From the NCBI GenBank assembly GCA_041441465.1, contig JASDSY010000008.1:27602-91601 (forward strand): a DNA stretch of 64,000 bases. The letters are read 5' to 3'. The notes under the pieces are model-generated. The model made no database searches, was not told the DNA's origin, and saw nothing but the letters and a program-made list of their open reading frames with translations. The translations under genes and the position numbers were made by a program. The stretch comes from JASDSY01 sp041441465 (GTDB taxonomy: Bacteria; Muiribacteriota; UBA9980). Below, piece by piece: positions 43,270-51,725 of the stretch (positions within the stretch are counted from its first letter, which is position 1; each line of letters begins with the position of its first letter).

Positions 43270-43959
43270 ATGAGTTATTTTAACTATAAAGAAATTTATA
43301 TCGAAAATGGTAAAAGAATATTAGAAGTAAACATACTGCCTGAAAAGTATTGTAATTTCGATTGCATATTTTGCCCTATAGGAAGATCACATAACAAAAT
43401 TGATAAAACACAGTCATTCGATAATACAGACAATTCATTAAATGAATTAGAAAAGATGATAGAAAATTGTAAAGCTGAATTAGTTTATATTAACTCAAAG
43501 GGAGAAGCACTCTTTAATGATAAAATTAATTCAATTATTGAAATGGTTAAAAGCAAAGGAATACAAGTAAGATTATTATCAAATGGCTATATATTAGGAA
43601 AAAAAGAATATATGCCAATAGCCGGCAAATGCGATGAAATTATTGGTGAGATAAAAGCGGTTTCAGAAGAAGATTTTCAAAAAATTCAAAGGCCGGCAGC
43701 GGGTTATACGCTAAAAGAATATATTTCAAATATGACTTCATTCAATAAGCAATATAAAGGAAAATTTATTTTAGAAGTAACAATTATTAAAGGTTACAAC
43801 GACACGGATGAGGCTATATTAAAATTAAAAAACATTATTAGAGAGATATCTCCTGACAGGATAATTATTGAAAGAATTAAAGATGAGAAATTTAAGAAAA
43901 AACTCGGCATATCCGACGAAAGATTTGCCGAAATTACAAAAATTCTTTTGAATATTTAA
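43270..43959 (+). CDS. Radical-SAM protein in the guanidine operon
   Basis: A 229-residue protein with the radical-SAM cluster motif CNFDCIFC (C-x3-C-x2-C, residues about 33-40), followed by an abbreviated barrel: ELVYINSKGEALF replaces the glycine-rich SAM strand, then VRLLSNGYIL, and later FILEVTIIKGYND and ISPDRIIIERI. It resembles the COG0731-like, MoaA-type class of short radical-SAM enzymes with no extra Fe-S domain. Its substrate is unknown. It is the first gene after the ykkC riboswitch, 155 bases from the terminator, with AGGAGG before the ATG, and it precedes gdx by 76 bases. A role in guanidine metabolism or repair of a related metabolite is suggested by position only. Confidence 0.85.
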   Translation: MSYFNYKEIYIENGKRILEVNILPEKYCNFDCIFCPIGRSHNKIDKTQSFDNTDNSLNELEKMIENCKAELVYINSKGEALFNDKINSIIEMVKSKGIQVRLLSNGYILGKKEYMPIAGKCDEIIGEIKAVSEEDFQKIQRPAAGYTLKEYISNMTSFNKQYKGKFILEVTIIKGYNDTDEAILKLKNIIREISPDRIIIERIKDEKFKKKLGISDERFAEITKILLNI

Positions 43960-44035
43960 CGAAATAAGCATAAATATATTATTTTTATTCAGATTTTATG
44001 CTTATATGTATTACATTACAAGGAGAATAAAAAAT

Positions 44036-44356
44036 ATGACATGGTTTTTTTTGATTTTAGCAGGATTATTTGAAGTGGGATGGGCTTGCGGCTTGAAGTA
44101 TTCACAAGGATTTTTAAAACTTGTACCAAGCATATTTACGATAGCCGGAATGATAGCGAGTTTTTATTTTTTATCATTAGCTTTAAAAAATCTTCCTCTG
44201 GGAACGTCTTACGCGATCTGGACCGGAATAGGAACAATCGGGACCGTAATTTCAGGGATAATATTATTTAACGAATCTTTTGACGTAATAAAATTAATTT
44301 GCATCGGTTTTATAATAATCGGAATCGCGGGGTTGAAGCTTACATCCGCTCAATGA
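44036..44356 (+). CDS. gdx: Guanidinium exporter Gdx (SugE-type small multidrug resistance)
   Basis: A 106-residue, four-helix inner-membrane proton/guanidinium antiporter. Residues known to line the site in Gdx proteins are all present: Glu13, Trp16, Ser42, Tyr59 and Trp62, with the AIWTGIG motif at 60-66. These distinguish it from EmrE-type polyspecific pumps. The start at 44036 (MTWFFLILAG) has AAGGAG nine bases upstream; a start at 44006 would place the ribosome-binding site inside the gene. It is second in the riboswitch-controlled unit. The function is secure from family residues plus riboswitch. Confidence 0.93.
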   Translation: MTWFFLILAGLFEVGWACGLKYSQGFLKLVPSIFTIAGMIASFYFLSLALKNLPLGTSYAIWTGIGTIGTVISGIILFNESFDVIKLICIGFIIIGIAGLKLTSAQ

Positions 44357-44365
44357 TTAGTTTTT

Positions 44366-44376
44366 CGGGAACGCAT
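44366..44376. repeat. 11-base direct repeat, right copy, beside the guanidine module
   Basis: Exact copy of 42898-42908, starting ten bases after the gdx stop, so that the riboswitch, radical-SAM and gdx genes lie between the copies. Confidence 0.7.
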
Positions 44377-44469
44377 TGTTGATTTTAATTATGAATTCTT
44401 TCAATCTCATCCTGAAAATATTACATAACCATCATAAAAATTATATTAAAAATAATTCAATAAAAAATA

Positions 44470-44500
44470 TTGACTTAGAGTACACTTTAAGTTGTAAAAT
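44470..44500 (+). promoter_or_regulatory. MerR-family-type promoter with 19-base spacer
   Basis: TTGACT (44470-44475) and TAAAAT (44495-44500) are separated by 19 bases rather than 17. The spacer holds a dyad, CTTAGAGT-AC-ACTTTAAG with one mismatch, starting within the -35. This geometry is the hallmark of promoters activated by MerR-type regulators. No MerR gene is in the window. It precedes the DUF362 gene. Confidence 0.72.
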
Positions 44501-44538
44501 TAATATATATTATATTTTTAATTTAAGAGGTAACAAAT

Positions 44539-45645
44539 ATGTCGAGTAAAGTATATTTTGTCAATCTGCGCACGCGCACCACGCACGACAATAAAATAAG
44601 CAAATTAAAGGCATTATTTGAGGCCGCCGGATTCAACGGTCTGATATCAGAAGACGATTTGACGGCTGTAAAGCTGCATTTTGGCGAACGCGGCAGCGAC
44701 GCTTTTATAAATCCGGTATTTGTAAGACAGATCGTCGATAAGATAAAAGAAAAAGGCGGCAAAGCCTTTCTTACGGACACCAATACGCTTTATTCGGGAA
44801 GCCGCCATAACGCTGTAGATCACTTACAAACGGCTCTCGAACATGGTTTTGATTATACGGTAACGGGCGCGCCGATAATTATAGCCGACGGATTACGCAG
44901 CGAAAATATATTCGAAATCGAAATTGGCCAAAAACACTTTAAAAAAGTAAAATTAGCCAAAGACATCGTAAGAGCTGACAGCATGATCGTGATGTCGCAT
45001 TTCAAAGGCCATGAAATGGCAGGTTTCGGCGGCGCGATAAAAAACCTGGCGATGGGCGGAGCGCCGGCAGTAGGAAAAAAAGAGCAGCATGCCGTAAAAA
45101 TAAGCGTTGACAACGAAAAATGCATAGGCTGCTCCAAATGCGCGTCGGTATGCCCTGAAAAAGCCATAACAGTCAGTTCGCGAAAAGCCAAAGTCGACTG
45201 GACTAAATGCATAGGCTGCGGCGAGTGCCTTACAGTCTGTCCTGTAAAAGCCACCGGAATCGACTGGTCAACCGACTTATCGGAATTAATCGAACGCATG
45301 ACCGAATACGGATACGGCCTTGATAAAGTGCATAAAAATAAAATCGGCTACATAAACTTCCTTGTCAATATAACTCCTGACTGCGACTGCGTATCCTGGA
45401 GCGACGCTCCTATTGTCCCGGACATCGGCTTTTTAGCGTCAACCGATCCAGTCGCCATAGACCAGGCAAGCTACGACCTCGTAAATAAACAAATTGGATT
45501 AGCCGGGACGCTGCTTTCGTGCAATCACGAGGCCGGCGCCGATAAATTCAACGGGCTGCGCTCATATATCGACGGCACCATACAATTAAAATACGGCGAA
45601 GCAATCGGCATGGGCAGCCGCAATTATGAATTAGTGACTTTATAA
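44539..45645 (+). CDS. DUF362 protein with two 4Fe-4S ferredoxin clusters
   Basis: A 368-residue cytosolic protein. The DUF362 portion surrounds a dicluster ferredoxin insert: C195-x2-C198-x2-C201-x3-C205-P and C224-x2-C227-x2-C230-x3-C234-P. Family marks include KLHFGERG, MSHFKGHEMAGFGGAIKNLAMG and the terminal STDPVAIDQASYDLV. The biochemical role of DUF362 proteins is unsettled; the two clusters imply electron transfer. It is preceded by AGAGG and by a MerR-type promoter, suggesting induction by metal, aldehyde or redox stress. The Fe-S aldo/keto reductase begins 214 bases later and may be functionally linked. Confidence 0.9.
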   Translation: MSSKVYFVNLRTRTTHDNKISKLKALFEAAGFNGLISEDDLTAVKLHFGERGSDAFINPVFVRQIVDKIKEKGGKAFLTDTNTLYSGSRHNAVDHLQTALEHGFDYTVTGAPIIIADGLRSENIFEIEIGQKHFKKVKLAKDIVRADSMIVMSHFKGHEMAGFGGAIKNLAMGGAPAVGKKEQHAVKISVDNEKCIGCSKCASVCPEKAITVSSRKAKVDWTKCIGCGECLTVCPVKATGIDWSTDLSELIERMTEYGYGLDKVHKNKIGYINFLVNITPDCDCVSWSDAPIVPDIGFLASTDPVAIDQASYDLVNKQIGLAGTLLSCNHEAGADKFNGLRSYIDGTIQLKYGEAIGMGSRNYELVTL

Positions 45646-45859
45646 ACCATACTGACATTTATAATAAAATTAATTGAACGGTTGGGTTTAAGTAAAAAAA
45701 TTAACGCAATTAATAAATAATAAACTTAATAATTTTCGAATAATCGCAAAATATCTTAAAATTTTAGACCTTAATCAGGACATCTTTTATTTAATGCTAA
45801 ACCATTGTATTTTGATTTAAACCTTGCATTATAATTTTATTTTTTTGGAGATGGATGAC

Positions 45860-47014
45860 ATGCTTTATAAAAAATTTGGAAAGACCGGAGTAAATTTATC
45901 GATTCTCGGCTTTGGCTGCATGCGCTTACCAATCATTAACGGCAATCCCGGCATGATAGACATTGAAAAAGCGGAAGAAATGTTAAAGTACGCAATAGAT
46001 AACGGCGTAAATTATATCGATACCGCTTATCCTTATCATTCGGAAAAATTTATGCAAAAAGGCATGAGCGAAGTATTTGTCGGGAATTTTTTAAGCAAAG
46101 GATATAGAAACAAGGTTCACCTGGCTACAAAACTGCCGAGCTGGCTTATAAACTCGAGAGAAGATATGGACAAATATTTAAACGAGCAGCTTGAAAGGCT
46201 TAAAACCGATCATATAGATTTCTACCTGGTGCATGCTTTAAAAACCGATTTCTGGAATAAGCTACAGTCTCTTGGAATATGCCAATTTCTAGATTCGGCG
46301 ATAGCGGACGGCAGAATCAAATATGCAGGATTTTCATTTCACGATGAACTCGGGCTTTTCAAAAAGATAGTCGATTCATATAACTGGAGCTTCTGTCAGA
46401 TACAATATAATTATATGGACGAAAATTACCAGGCCGGCCTCGAAGGGCTTCGTTACGCTCATGAACGCGGGCTCGGAGTTGTCATAATGGAGCCTCTCAA
46501 AGGCGGAATGCTGACCAATAAACTGCCGGATGAAATTAATTCTGTTTTAAATAAAAACGGAGTAAAAAGACAGGCTGCCGATATCGCGCTGAGATATTTA
46601 TGGAGCCGTCAGGAAATCGGATTGGTATTAAGCGGAATGTCTGCGATGCAGCATGTAGTAGATAATGTCGAATCAGCTTCAAAGGCGGCTGAAGGCTCGT
46701 TCAGTAAAAACGATATTGAAATAATATCGGAAATAAGAAATATATTTAAAACCAGGCTTAAAGTCGAATGCACCGCCTGCCAATATTGTATGCCGTGCCC
46801 TAACGGAGTTAATATTCCCGGCGTTTTTCAATTATATAATACGGCTTTCATTTATAACAATATAGAAGGAATAAAAATGCAGTATAACGGATTTCTGCCG
46901 CCGGAATGCCACGCATCGAAGTGCGTAAAATGCGGCAAATGTGAAACTGCCTGCCTGCAAAAAATAAAGATTATAAAAACTCTTGAAGAAGTCGTTAAAA
47001 CTTTCGGTTCATAA
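45860..47014 (+). CDS. Aldo/keto reductase with C-terminal 4Fe-4S domain
   Basis: A 384-residue oxidoreductase. The N-terminal TIM barrel shows LGFGCMRLP, YIDTAYPYH with the catalytic tyrosine, TKLPSWL with a lysine and DHIDFYLVHAL. The C-terminus carries cysteine motifs CTACQYCMPC, a CPxG-like CPNGVNIP, and CHASKCVKCGKCETAC, typical of the ferredoxin-fused AKR subfamily (COG1453). The start at 45860 is chosen because GGAG lies nine bases upstream; an ATG at 45851 is one base from that site. A strong terminator follows at 47123. It may use reduced ferredoxin-linked partners; the substrate is unknown. Confidence 0.9.
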   Translation: MLYKKFGKTGVNLSILGFGCMRLPIINGNPGMIDIEKAEEMLKYAIDNGVNYIDTAYPYHSEKFMQKGMSEVFVGNFLSKGYRNKVHLATKLPSWLINSREDMDKYLNEQLERLKTDHIDFYLVHALKTDFWNKLQSLGICQFLDSAIADGRIKYAGFSFHDELGLFKKIVDSYNWSFCQIQYNYMDENYQAGLEGLRYAHERGLGVVIMEPLKGGMLTNKLPDEINSVLNKNGVKRQAADIALRYLWSRQEIGLVLSGMSAMQHVVDNVESASKAAEGSFSKNDIEIISEIRNIFKTRLKVECTACQYCMPCPNGVNIPGVFQLYNTAFIYNNIEGIKMQYNGFLPPECHASKCVKCGKCETACLQKIKIIKTLEEVVKTFGS

Positions 47015-47122
47015 TTTAATTTTTAAGCTGCAAATAAAACCATTTTTTAAAATTAAAAATGATTCTTAATCATAAAAACAAAAAAATATACAAAATTAGT
47101 TTATTTCAATAGCGGTAATATG

Positions 47123-47175
47123 AAATAAGCTTTTTATTAAATTTTAGTAATTTAAATAAAAGGCTTATTTTTTTA
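47123..47175 (+). terminator. Terminator after the aldo/keto reductase
   Basis: AAATAAGC (47123-47130) pairs with GCTTATTT (47163-47170) with an extended A/T stem between, followed by T residues. A TATAAT at 47179-47184 right after it may be the -10 for the next gene, without a good -35. The remaining bases to 47325 show nothing else. Confidence 0.75.
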
Positions 47176-47325
47176 TGTTATAATGGAAGCAGCATTATAT
47201 TTTTAATAATTTATCGGAACTTTCCAGACTAATACTACAAAGCCACATAAATTAGAAAATTATAATATATCAATTTATGATAATATTTCATTTACATTCT
47301 AAAAAAGGAACGTGAAGATTAAATT

Positions 47326-47886
47326 ATGCGCTCATTCTTAGGGATCGATTTTAACGAAAATTTGAAAAAGGAAATATACCGTCTGCAGCAAAAATTAAGA
47401 AAATTCTCAATAAGAGGCCGCTGGAAACACAGCGATAATTTCCATTTAACGCTGAAATTTTTAAATGAAATAACCGACAGCCAAAAGAAACAAATAGATG
47501 ATATAATCGGAAAAATATGCGCCGAAACCGCTCCATTCAATATCTCCATAAAAAATATGGGCACATTTAACGGCCGTACTCCGGATTCAATCCGCGTACT
47601 GTGGCTCGGGCTCGCCGGCGAACTTGAAAAATTAAACTCATTGAATAAAAATACGGAAGAAGCCATGACAAAAATAGGGTTTCCGGCAGAAAAAAAAGGC
47701 TTTAACCCTCATATTACGCTCGGCCAGGATATAATACCGGCAGGCGATTTTGCTGCCATGCAAAAACAGTTCGGTGAAATCGACCTTGGTACAGTAAAAG
47801 TCGATAAGCTGTTTTTATTTAAAAGCGAACAGATAGAAAACAAGCGGATTTATACCGCAATATCCGAATATAAATTTAAGCAATAA
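47326..47886 (+). CDS. thpR: RNA 2',3'-cyclic phosphodiesterase (ThpR/LigT family)
   Basis: A 186-residue 2H phosphoesterase that opens cyclic phosphates on RNA ends. Both catalytic motifs are intact: HLT at 40-42 (NFHLTLKFL) and HIT at 129-131 (NPHITLGQ). The length fits the family and the N-terminal MRSFLGIDF is typical. An AAGGAACGTGAAG region precedes the ATG. It stands alone between a terminator and the promoter of the structured RNA. Confidence 0.92.
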   Translation: MRSFLGIDFNENLKKEIYRLQQKLRKFSIRGRWKHSDNFHLTLKFLNEITDSQKKQIDDIIGKICAETAPFNISIKNMGTFNGRTPDSIRVLWLGLAGELEKLNSLNKNTEEAMTKIGFPAEKKGFNPHITLGQDIIPAGDFAAMQKQFGEIDLGTVKVDKLFLFKSEQIENKRIYTAISEYKFKQ

Positions 47887-47952
47887 ACAAAAATGCCAGA
47901 ACAATCATTACCGTTTCCGTCGTATTTCATAAATGAAATCATTAAATAAAAC

Positions 47953-47981
47953 TTGTTTTTTATAAATAGTTATGGTATAAT
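47953..47981 (+). promoter_or_regulatory. Promoter of the structured RNA
   Basis: TTGTTT (47953-47958), 17 bases, TATAAT (47976-47981); predicted start near 47988. Confidence 0.65.
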
Positions 47982-47987
47982 AAAATT

Positions 47988-48198
47988 AATTTTCAGCTTC
48001 CGGGTTTAAGAGGAATTCTTTTTTATCCGGGGCGGGGTTATATAAATCACAAAAAGTTATCGTACTGACTGAATGAGGGTTCGGCCCGAACAGGAAGGCG
48101 AGAGAATAGAAGCATATTATGAACACGCATTCAATATATGCGTGGCAATATATTTTTTTTGCGTTCTATCCCTGCGCCTTCAAAGCGCAGGGATTTTT
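47988..48198 (+). ncRNA. Unclassified structured RNA before the hydrogenase maturation genes
   Basis: About 210 bases lie between a good promoter and a strong terminator (ATCCCTGCGC 48168-48177 with GCGCAGGGAT 48185-48194 and T run). Visible helices: GCTTCC near 47996 with GGAAGGC near 48094, enclosing AAGA/TCTT and GTTCG/CGAAC hairpins; then ATAGAAGC (about 48106) with GCGTTCTAT (48161-48169), enclosing a perfect CACGCAT/ATGCGTG stem. No long reading frame spans it. I compared it by eye with 6S, SRP, tmRNA, RNase P and common riboswitches and found no match. It is either a free small RNA or the leader of the TM1266-like gene. Confidence 0.65.
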
Positions 48199-48399
48199 CA
48201 TTTTCATTGTTTACCTAGGTTTTTCACGGAATGAATTTTCGGCCTGGATCTTGAGTTAAAAAAACACTTTTGGTAATAACAGCGGTTTATTTATTAAAAA
48301 TCATAGAAAGTTAAAATTGCCTCTTTTTTTCACTTGAAAAGCTTTTAAATAAAAATATTTTAAAAAGTGTAAAAATTGAGCCGTCAGGAAAGGATAATT

Positions 48400-48660
48400 A
48401 TGGAAACTCGAATAGCATTAATCGGAATCGTAGTCGAAAACAAGGATTCTTCTCAAAAAATCAACGACTTGCTTCATGAATACGGCGAATACATAGTCGG
48501 CAGAATGGGAATTCCATATCATAAGCGGAATATTTCAGTAATCAGCATAGTTATGGACGCGCCCTGCGACATAGTCAGCGCGCTCTCAGGAAAACTCGGC
48601 ATGATTCCCCACGTTAACACTAAAACCGTATATTCCAAATTGCAGTCAGATGAAAAATAA
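48400..48660 (+). CDS. TM1266-family iron-only hydrogenase system regulator
   Basis: An 86-residue protein with a ferredoxin-like/ACT fold of the TM1266 group, which is found with [FeFe]-hydrogenase maturation genes and proposed to regulate them. The sequence runs TRIALIGIVVENKDSSQKINDLLHEYG, GRMGIPYHKRNISVISIV and ALSGKLGMIPHVNTKTVYSK, all characteristic. The start at 48400 has AAAGGA six bases upstream; the in-frame TTG at 48376 has none. It precedes hydG by 316 bases and follows the structured RNA. Confidence 0.85.
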   Translation: METRIALIGIVVENKDSSQKINDLLHEYGEYIVGRMGIPYHKRNISVISIVMDAPCDIVSALSGKLGMIPHVNTKTVYSKLQSDEK

Positions 48661-48780
48661 TCCGGTGACATACATAAAAGTAGTAATTTGATTATTCGTA
48701 TTATTATATCCAGGTTAGCTAAGACTGAATTTAATTAAAAATTGAAACTCTACAGGCTTAAACATATTGAAATTAAAGTA

Positions 48781-48877
48781 GAAAAATCAGCTTCCGCAGG
48801 GCCAAATATATTGAAAAATCATGAATATTAATTGTTTATTCATAAAAAAATACAATTAACTCTGCTTCTGATTTTTC
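48781..48877 (+). promoter_or_regulatory. Long nested hairpin in the hydG leader
   Basis: GAAAAATCAG (48781-48790) pairs with CTGATTTTTC (48868-48877); inside are GCAG/CTGC and TTAATTGT/ACAATTAA. The outer stem ends in a T-rich tract, so it may act as terminator, attenuator or ligand-sensing leader of hydG. The rest of the 316-base gap shows no gene. Confidence 0.55.
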
Positions 48878-48976
48878 TTTTAAATAAAGACTTTTAATTA
48901 AGCGCGAAACTAAAATAAATGTGTAAAAAATCAATAATATAAAAACAAAAAATTAAAATAAAAAAGGAGCATCACA

Positions 48977-50395
48977 ATGTATAACGTCAAATCAAAATCA
49001 GCCGCCGAATTTATTGACGATCAGGAAATACTTGAAACGCTTGAATACGCGAAAAAAAATAAAAGTAACCGTGAACTTATTAACGAAATATTAAATAAAG
49101 CAAAAAATTTTAAAGGGCTTTCGCACCGCGACGCTGCAGTACTTTTAGAATGCGACCTTACAGAAGAAAATGAAAAAATGATGACTCTCGCCAAAGAAAT
49201 CAAACAAAAATTTTACGGCAACCGCATCGTGATGTTCGCTCCGTTATACCTGTCAAATTACTGTATAAATGGCTGTATTTATTGTCCTTATCACCATAGC
49301 AACAAAACAATTTCACGCAAAAAACTTTCCCAGGAAGATATAGCCCGCGAAGTAATAGCGCTTCAGGATATGGGGCATAAACGCCTCGCTCTAGAGGCGG
49401 GCGAAGATCCTATAAATAATCCGATCGAATATATACTCGAAAGCATAAAAACTATTTACGGGGTTACTCATAAAAATGGAGTCATACGAAGAGTTAACGT
49501 AAATATCGCCGCGACAACAGTTGAAAATTACCGCAAGTTAAAGGACGCCGGAATAGGAACATATATCCTATTTCAGGAAACTTATAATAAAAAAAGTTAT
49601 GAGCAGCTTCACCCGACAGGCCCCAAACGCGACTACGCATATCACACCGAAGCTATGGACAGGGCCATGGAAGGCGGAATCGACGATGTCGGAATCGGCG
49701 TTTTATTCGGCTTAAACATGTACCGTTATGATTTTGTCGGAATGCTAATGCACGCCGAACATCTCGAAGCCACGTTCGGCGTAGGGCCGCATACAATAAG
49801 CGTTCCAAGGATATGCCCGGCAGACGATATTAATCCTGATAAATTCACCGACGCAATTTCAGACGACATATTCGCTAAAATAGTGACGGTGCTTCGCATC
49901 GCGGTTCCATACACCGGCATGATAGTTTCGACGCGCGAATCGCAAAAATCGCGCGAACGCGTGCTGCAATTAGGAATATCGCAGATAAGCGGCGGATCGA
50001 GCACAAGCGTCGGCGGTTATTTCAAAAAAGAAGAAAAAAGCGATAATTCAGCGCAATTCGAGTTAAATGACACACGCACTCTTGACGAAATAGTCAACTG
50101 GCTGTTAAGCACCGGCTTTATACCAAGCTTTTGCACAGCATGCTACCGCGAGGGCCGGACGGGCGACCGTTTCATGTCGCTTGTAAAATCCGGACAAATA
50201 GCGAATTGCTGCCAGCCCAACGCGCTTATGACACTTAAAGAATATCTCGAAGATTACGCGTCGCCGGACACTAAACAAAAAGGCGAAGCGGTAATTCAAA
50301 ATGAGATTTCACATATCACAAGCGAAAAAATAAAAAATCTTACGATAGAAAACCTCAAAAAAATAGCGGAAGGCAAACGCGATTTCCGCTTTTAA
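48977..50395 (+). CDS. hydG: [FeFe]-hydrogenase H-cluster maturase HydG
   Basis: A 472-residue radical-SAM tyrosine lyase that makes CO and cyanide ligands for the H-cluster. The N-terminal cluster motif is C96-x3-C100-x2-C103 (CINGCIYC). The second, HydG-specific cluster has C386-x2-C389-x22-C412 at the C-terminus (FCTACYREG to NCC), which separates it from ThiH. The characteristic GVLFGLNMYRYDF and ISGGSSTSVGGY are present. AAAGGAG lies nine bases before the ATG. hydE, hydF and a hydrogenase are not in this window. A strong terminator follows. Confidence 0.96.
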   Translation: MYNVKSKSAAEFIDDQEILETLEYAKKNKSNRELINEILNKAKNFKGLSHRDAAVLLECDLTEENEKMMTLAKEIKQKFYGNRIVMFAPLYLSNYCINGCIYCPYHHSNKTISRKKLSQEDIAREVIALQDMGHKRLALEAGEDPINNPIEYILESIKTIYGVTHKNGVIRRVNVNIAATTVENYRKLKDAGIGTYILFQETYNKKSYEQLHPTGPKRDYAYHTEAMDRAMEGGIDDVGIGVLFGLNMYRYDFVGMLMHAEHLEATFGVGPHTISVPRICPADDINPDKFTDAISDDIFAKIVTVLRIAVPYTGMIVSTRESQKSRERVLQLGISQISGGSSTSVGGYFKKEEKSDNSAQFELNDTRTLDEIVNWLLSTGFIPSFCTACYREGRTGDRFMSLVKSGQIANCCQPNALMTLKEYLEDYASPDTKQKGEAVIQNEISHITSEKIKNLTIENLKKIAEGKRDFRF

Positions 50396-50427
50396 CGAAA
50401 GTTAACCAATATTGTTTTTAATTTTTT

Positions 50428-50467
50428 AAAAAAGGCTTCTTAAATATATAATTAAGAAGCCTTTTTT
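50428..50467 (+). terminator. Terminator after hydG
   Basis: AAAAAAGGCTTCTTAA (50428-50443) pairs with TTAAGAAGCCTTTTTT (50452-50467) around an 8-base AT loop. The following bases to 50746 show AT-rich sequence without features. Confidence 0.92.
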
Positions 50468-50746
50468 CGCTTAATCTGCAATATCGAAATTTAAGATCTG
50501 ATTTTTTTTCAGAAGCCAAAACAAATATATTATAAATTCCGCAAATATCCAGAATAGATTTTTGATATTTTTATTGGATTTTATTTTTTAAATTAGCATT
50601 TATAATTATCTTGTTATCCATACCGAAAATTTGCATAAAAACATCATAAAATTAAAATTAATAATTTTCCGTTGAAGGCATAAATGAAATATTATATTTT
50701 AATAAGCATTAACTTATTTTTTTAAAGCTGCAACCCAAAAATATTT

Positions 50747-50775
50747 TGGACAATGCAGTAAAATTATGATAAAAT
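50747..50775 (+). promoter_or_regulatory. Promoter of the HAD phosphatase gene
   Basis: TGGACA (50747-50752), 17 bases, TAAAAT (50770-50775), with the start codon about 43 bases on. Confidence 0.6.
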
Positions 50776-50818
50776 AGGCATAAAAAATTAAAACTCAAAC
50801 GGCAGGTAGCAAAAAGAA

Positions 50819-51679
50819 ATGTCAAATAATAAAATTCATATTCCTTATCATTCAGCTATTTTTATAGACCTGGACGGAACGCTCGTCATGCGCGACGGTT
50901 CGATTCCCGAAAAAGCGATAACGTCCCTTAATGAAGCCCAGTCCAAAGGCTATATGATAGTTATAGCCACCGGCAGAATGTACCGTTCGGCACTAAAAGA
51001 AGCAGCACGCATAGGCGTAAATGAGGACTCGGCGATAATATCTTATAACGGCGCGCTTGCCGCCAAAATCTCAAACATAAATGATGTAATGTATTCTAAC
51101 AATATAAGCGGTGCTGATTTTTATCAGGCTATCGGCATACTTGACAAATATAAAAACCATGATATAACTGTATTTTGCTATTCGCACGACGAACTGTTGG
51201 TTGACCGAGAAAACGACTTGCTGGCTGAATACACAGCCAGGACAGGCGCAAAGTATAAAAAAATAAAAAACTTTCAAACTTTAAACGGCTCGCCTAAAAT
51301 TTTAGCGATAACTAAGCCTGAAAAACCTCAAATATTAAAGATAATAGCAAATGAATTCATGGAAAAGATGGCCGACAAAGTAGAGTGCGCATTTTCTTTC
51401 GAGCACTATTTCGAAATCAACGCCAAAAATGTCACAAAAGGACACGCAATTAAAAAAATCAGCGAATATTATAAGGTGCCGTTCGAGAACACTTTTGCGA
51501 TCGGCGACAGTTTCAACGACATAGAGATGTTCGGCAGCGTGAAAACATCGATAGCGATGGGCAACGCCGCGCCGGAAGTACAAAAGCGCGCAACATTCGT
51601 CACCTCGGATATTTCAAACGACGGAATTTTTAACGCCGTCAATAAATTTATCCTGAATAAAAAAAACGCTGTCAATTAG
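50819..51679 (+). CDS. Cof-type HAD phosphatase
   Basis: A 286-residue cytosolic phosphatase of the HAD IIB (Cof) group, which act on sugar phosphates, flavin or nucleotide phosphates. The nucleophile motif DLDGT begins at Asp17, motif II is VIATGR, motif III includes the lysine of KGHAIKKI, and motif IV is IGDSFNDIEM with the two aspartates. A cap domain sits between. The substrate is not evident. AGGT precedes the ATG weakly. lptF follows after 46 bases behind its own promoter. Confidence 0.9.
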   Translation: MSNNKIHIPYHSAIFIDLDGTLVMRDGSIPEKAITSLNEAQSKGYMIVIATGRMYRSALKEAARIGVNEDSAIISYNGALAAKISNINDVMYSNNISGADFYQAIGILDKYKNHDITVFCYSHDELLVDRENDLLAEYTARTGAKYKKIKNFQTLNGSPKILAITKPEKPQILKIIANEFMEKMADKVECAFSFEHYFEINAKNVTKGHAIKKISEYYKVPFENTFAIGDSFNDIEMFGSVKTSIAMGNAAPEVQKRATFVTSDISNDGIFNAVNKFILNKKNAVN

Positions 51680-51688
51680 CCCAGCCAC

Positions 51689-51717
51689 TTGACAAATTAA
51701 GCAATTTCAATTAAAAT
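51689..51717 (+). promoter_or_regulatory. Promoter directly before lptF, suggesting a leaderless transcript
   Basis: TTGACA (51689-51694), 17 bases, TAAAAT (51712-51717). The lptF ATG at 51726 begins nine bases after the -10, so the transcript would start within about three bases of the start codon. No ribosome-binding site is present. Confidence 0.7.
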
Positions 51718-51725
51718 AATGCGCT

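Noticed and set aside
48070..48100. CTGAATGAG followed by a GC hairpin and CGAAC, as a hammerhead ribozyme core
   Set aside because: The core has an extra base compared with CUGANGA, the GAAA element reads GAAC, and no matching stems I and III with a cleavage site were found.
47988..48198. Structured RNA as 6S, SRP, tmRNA or RNase P RNA
   Set aside because: The diagnostic conserved blocks of each could not be found and the ends do not pair as in 6S RNA.
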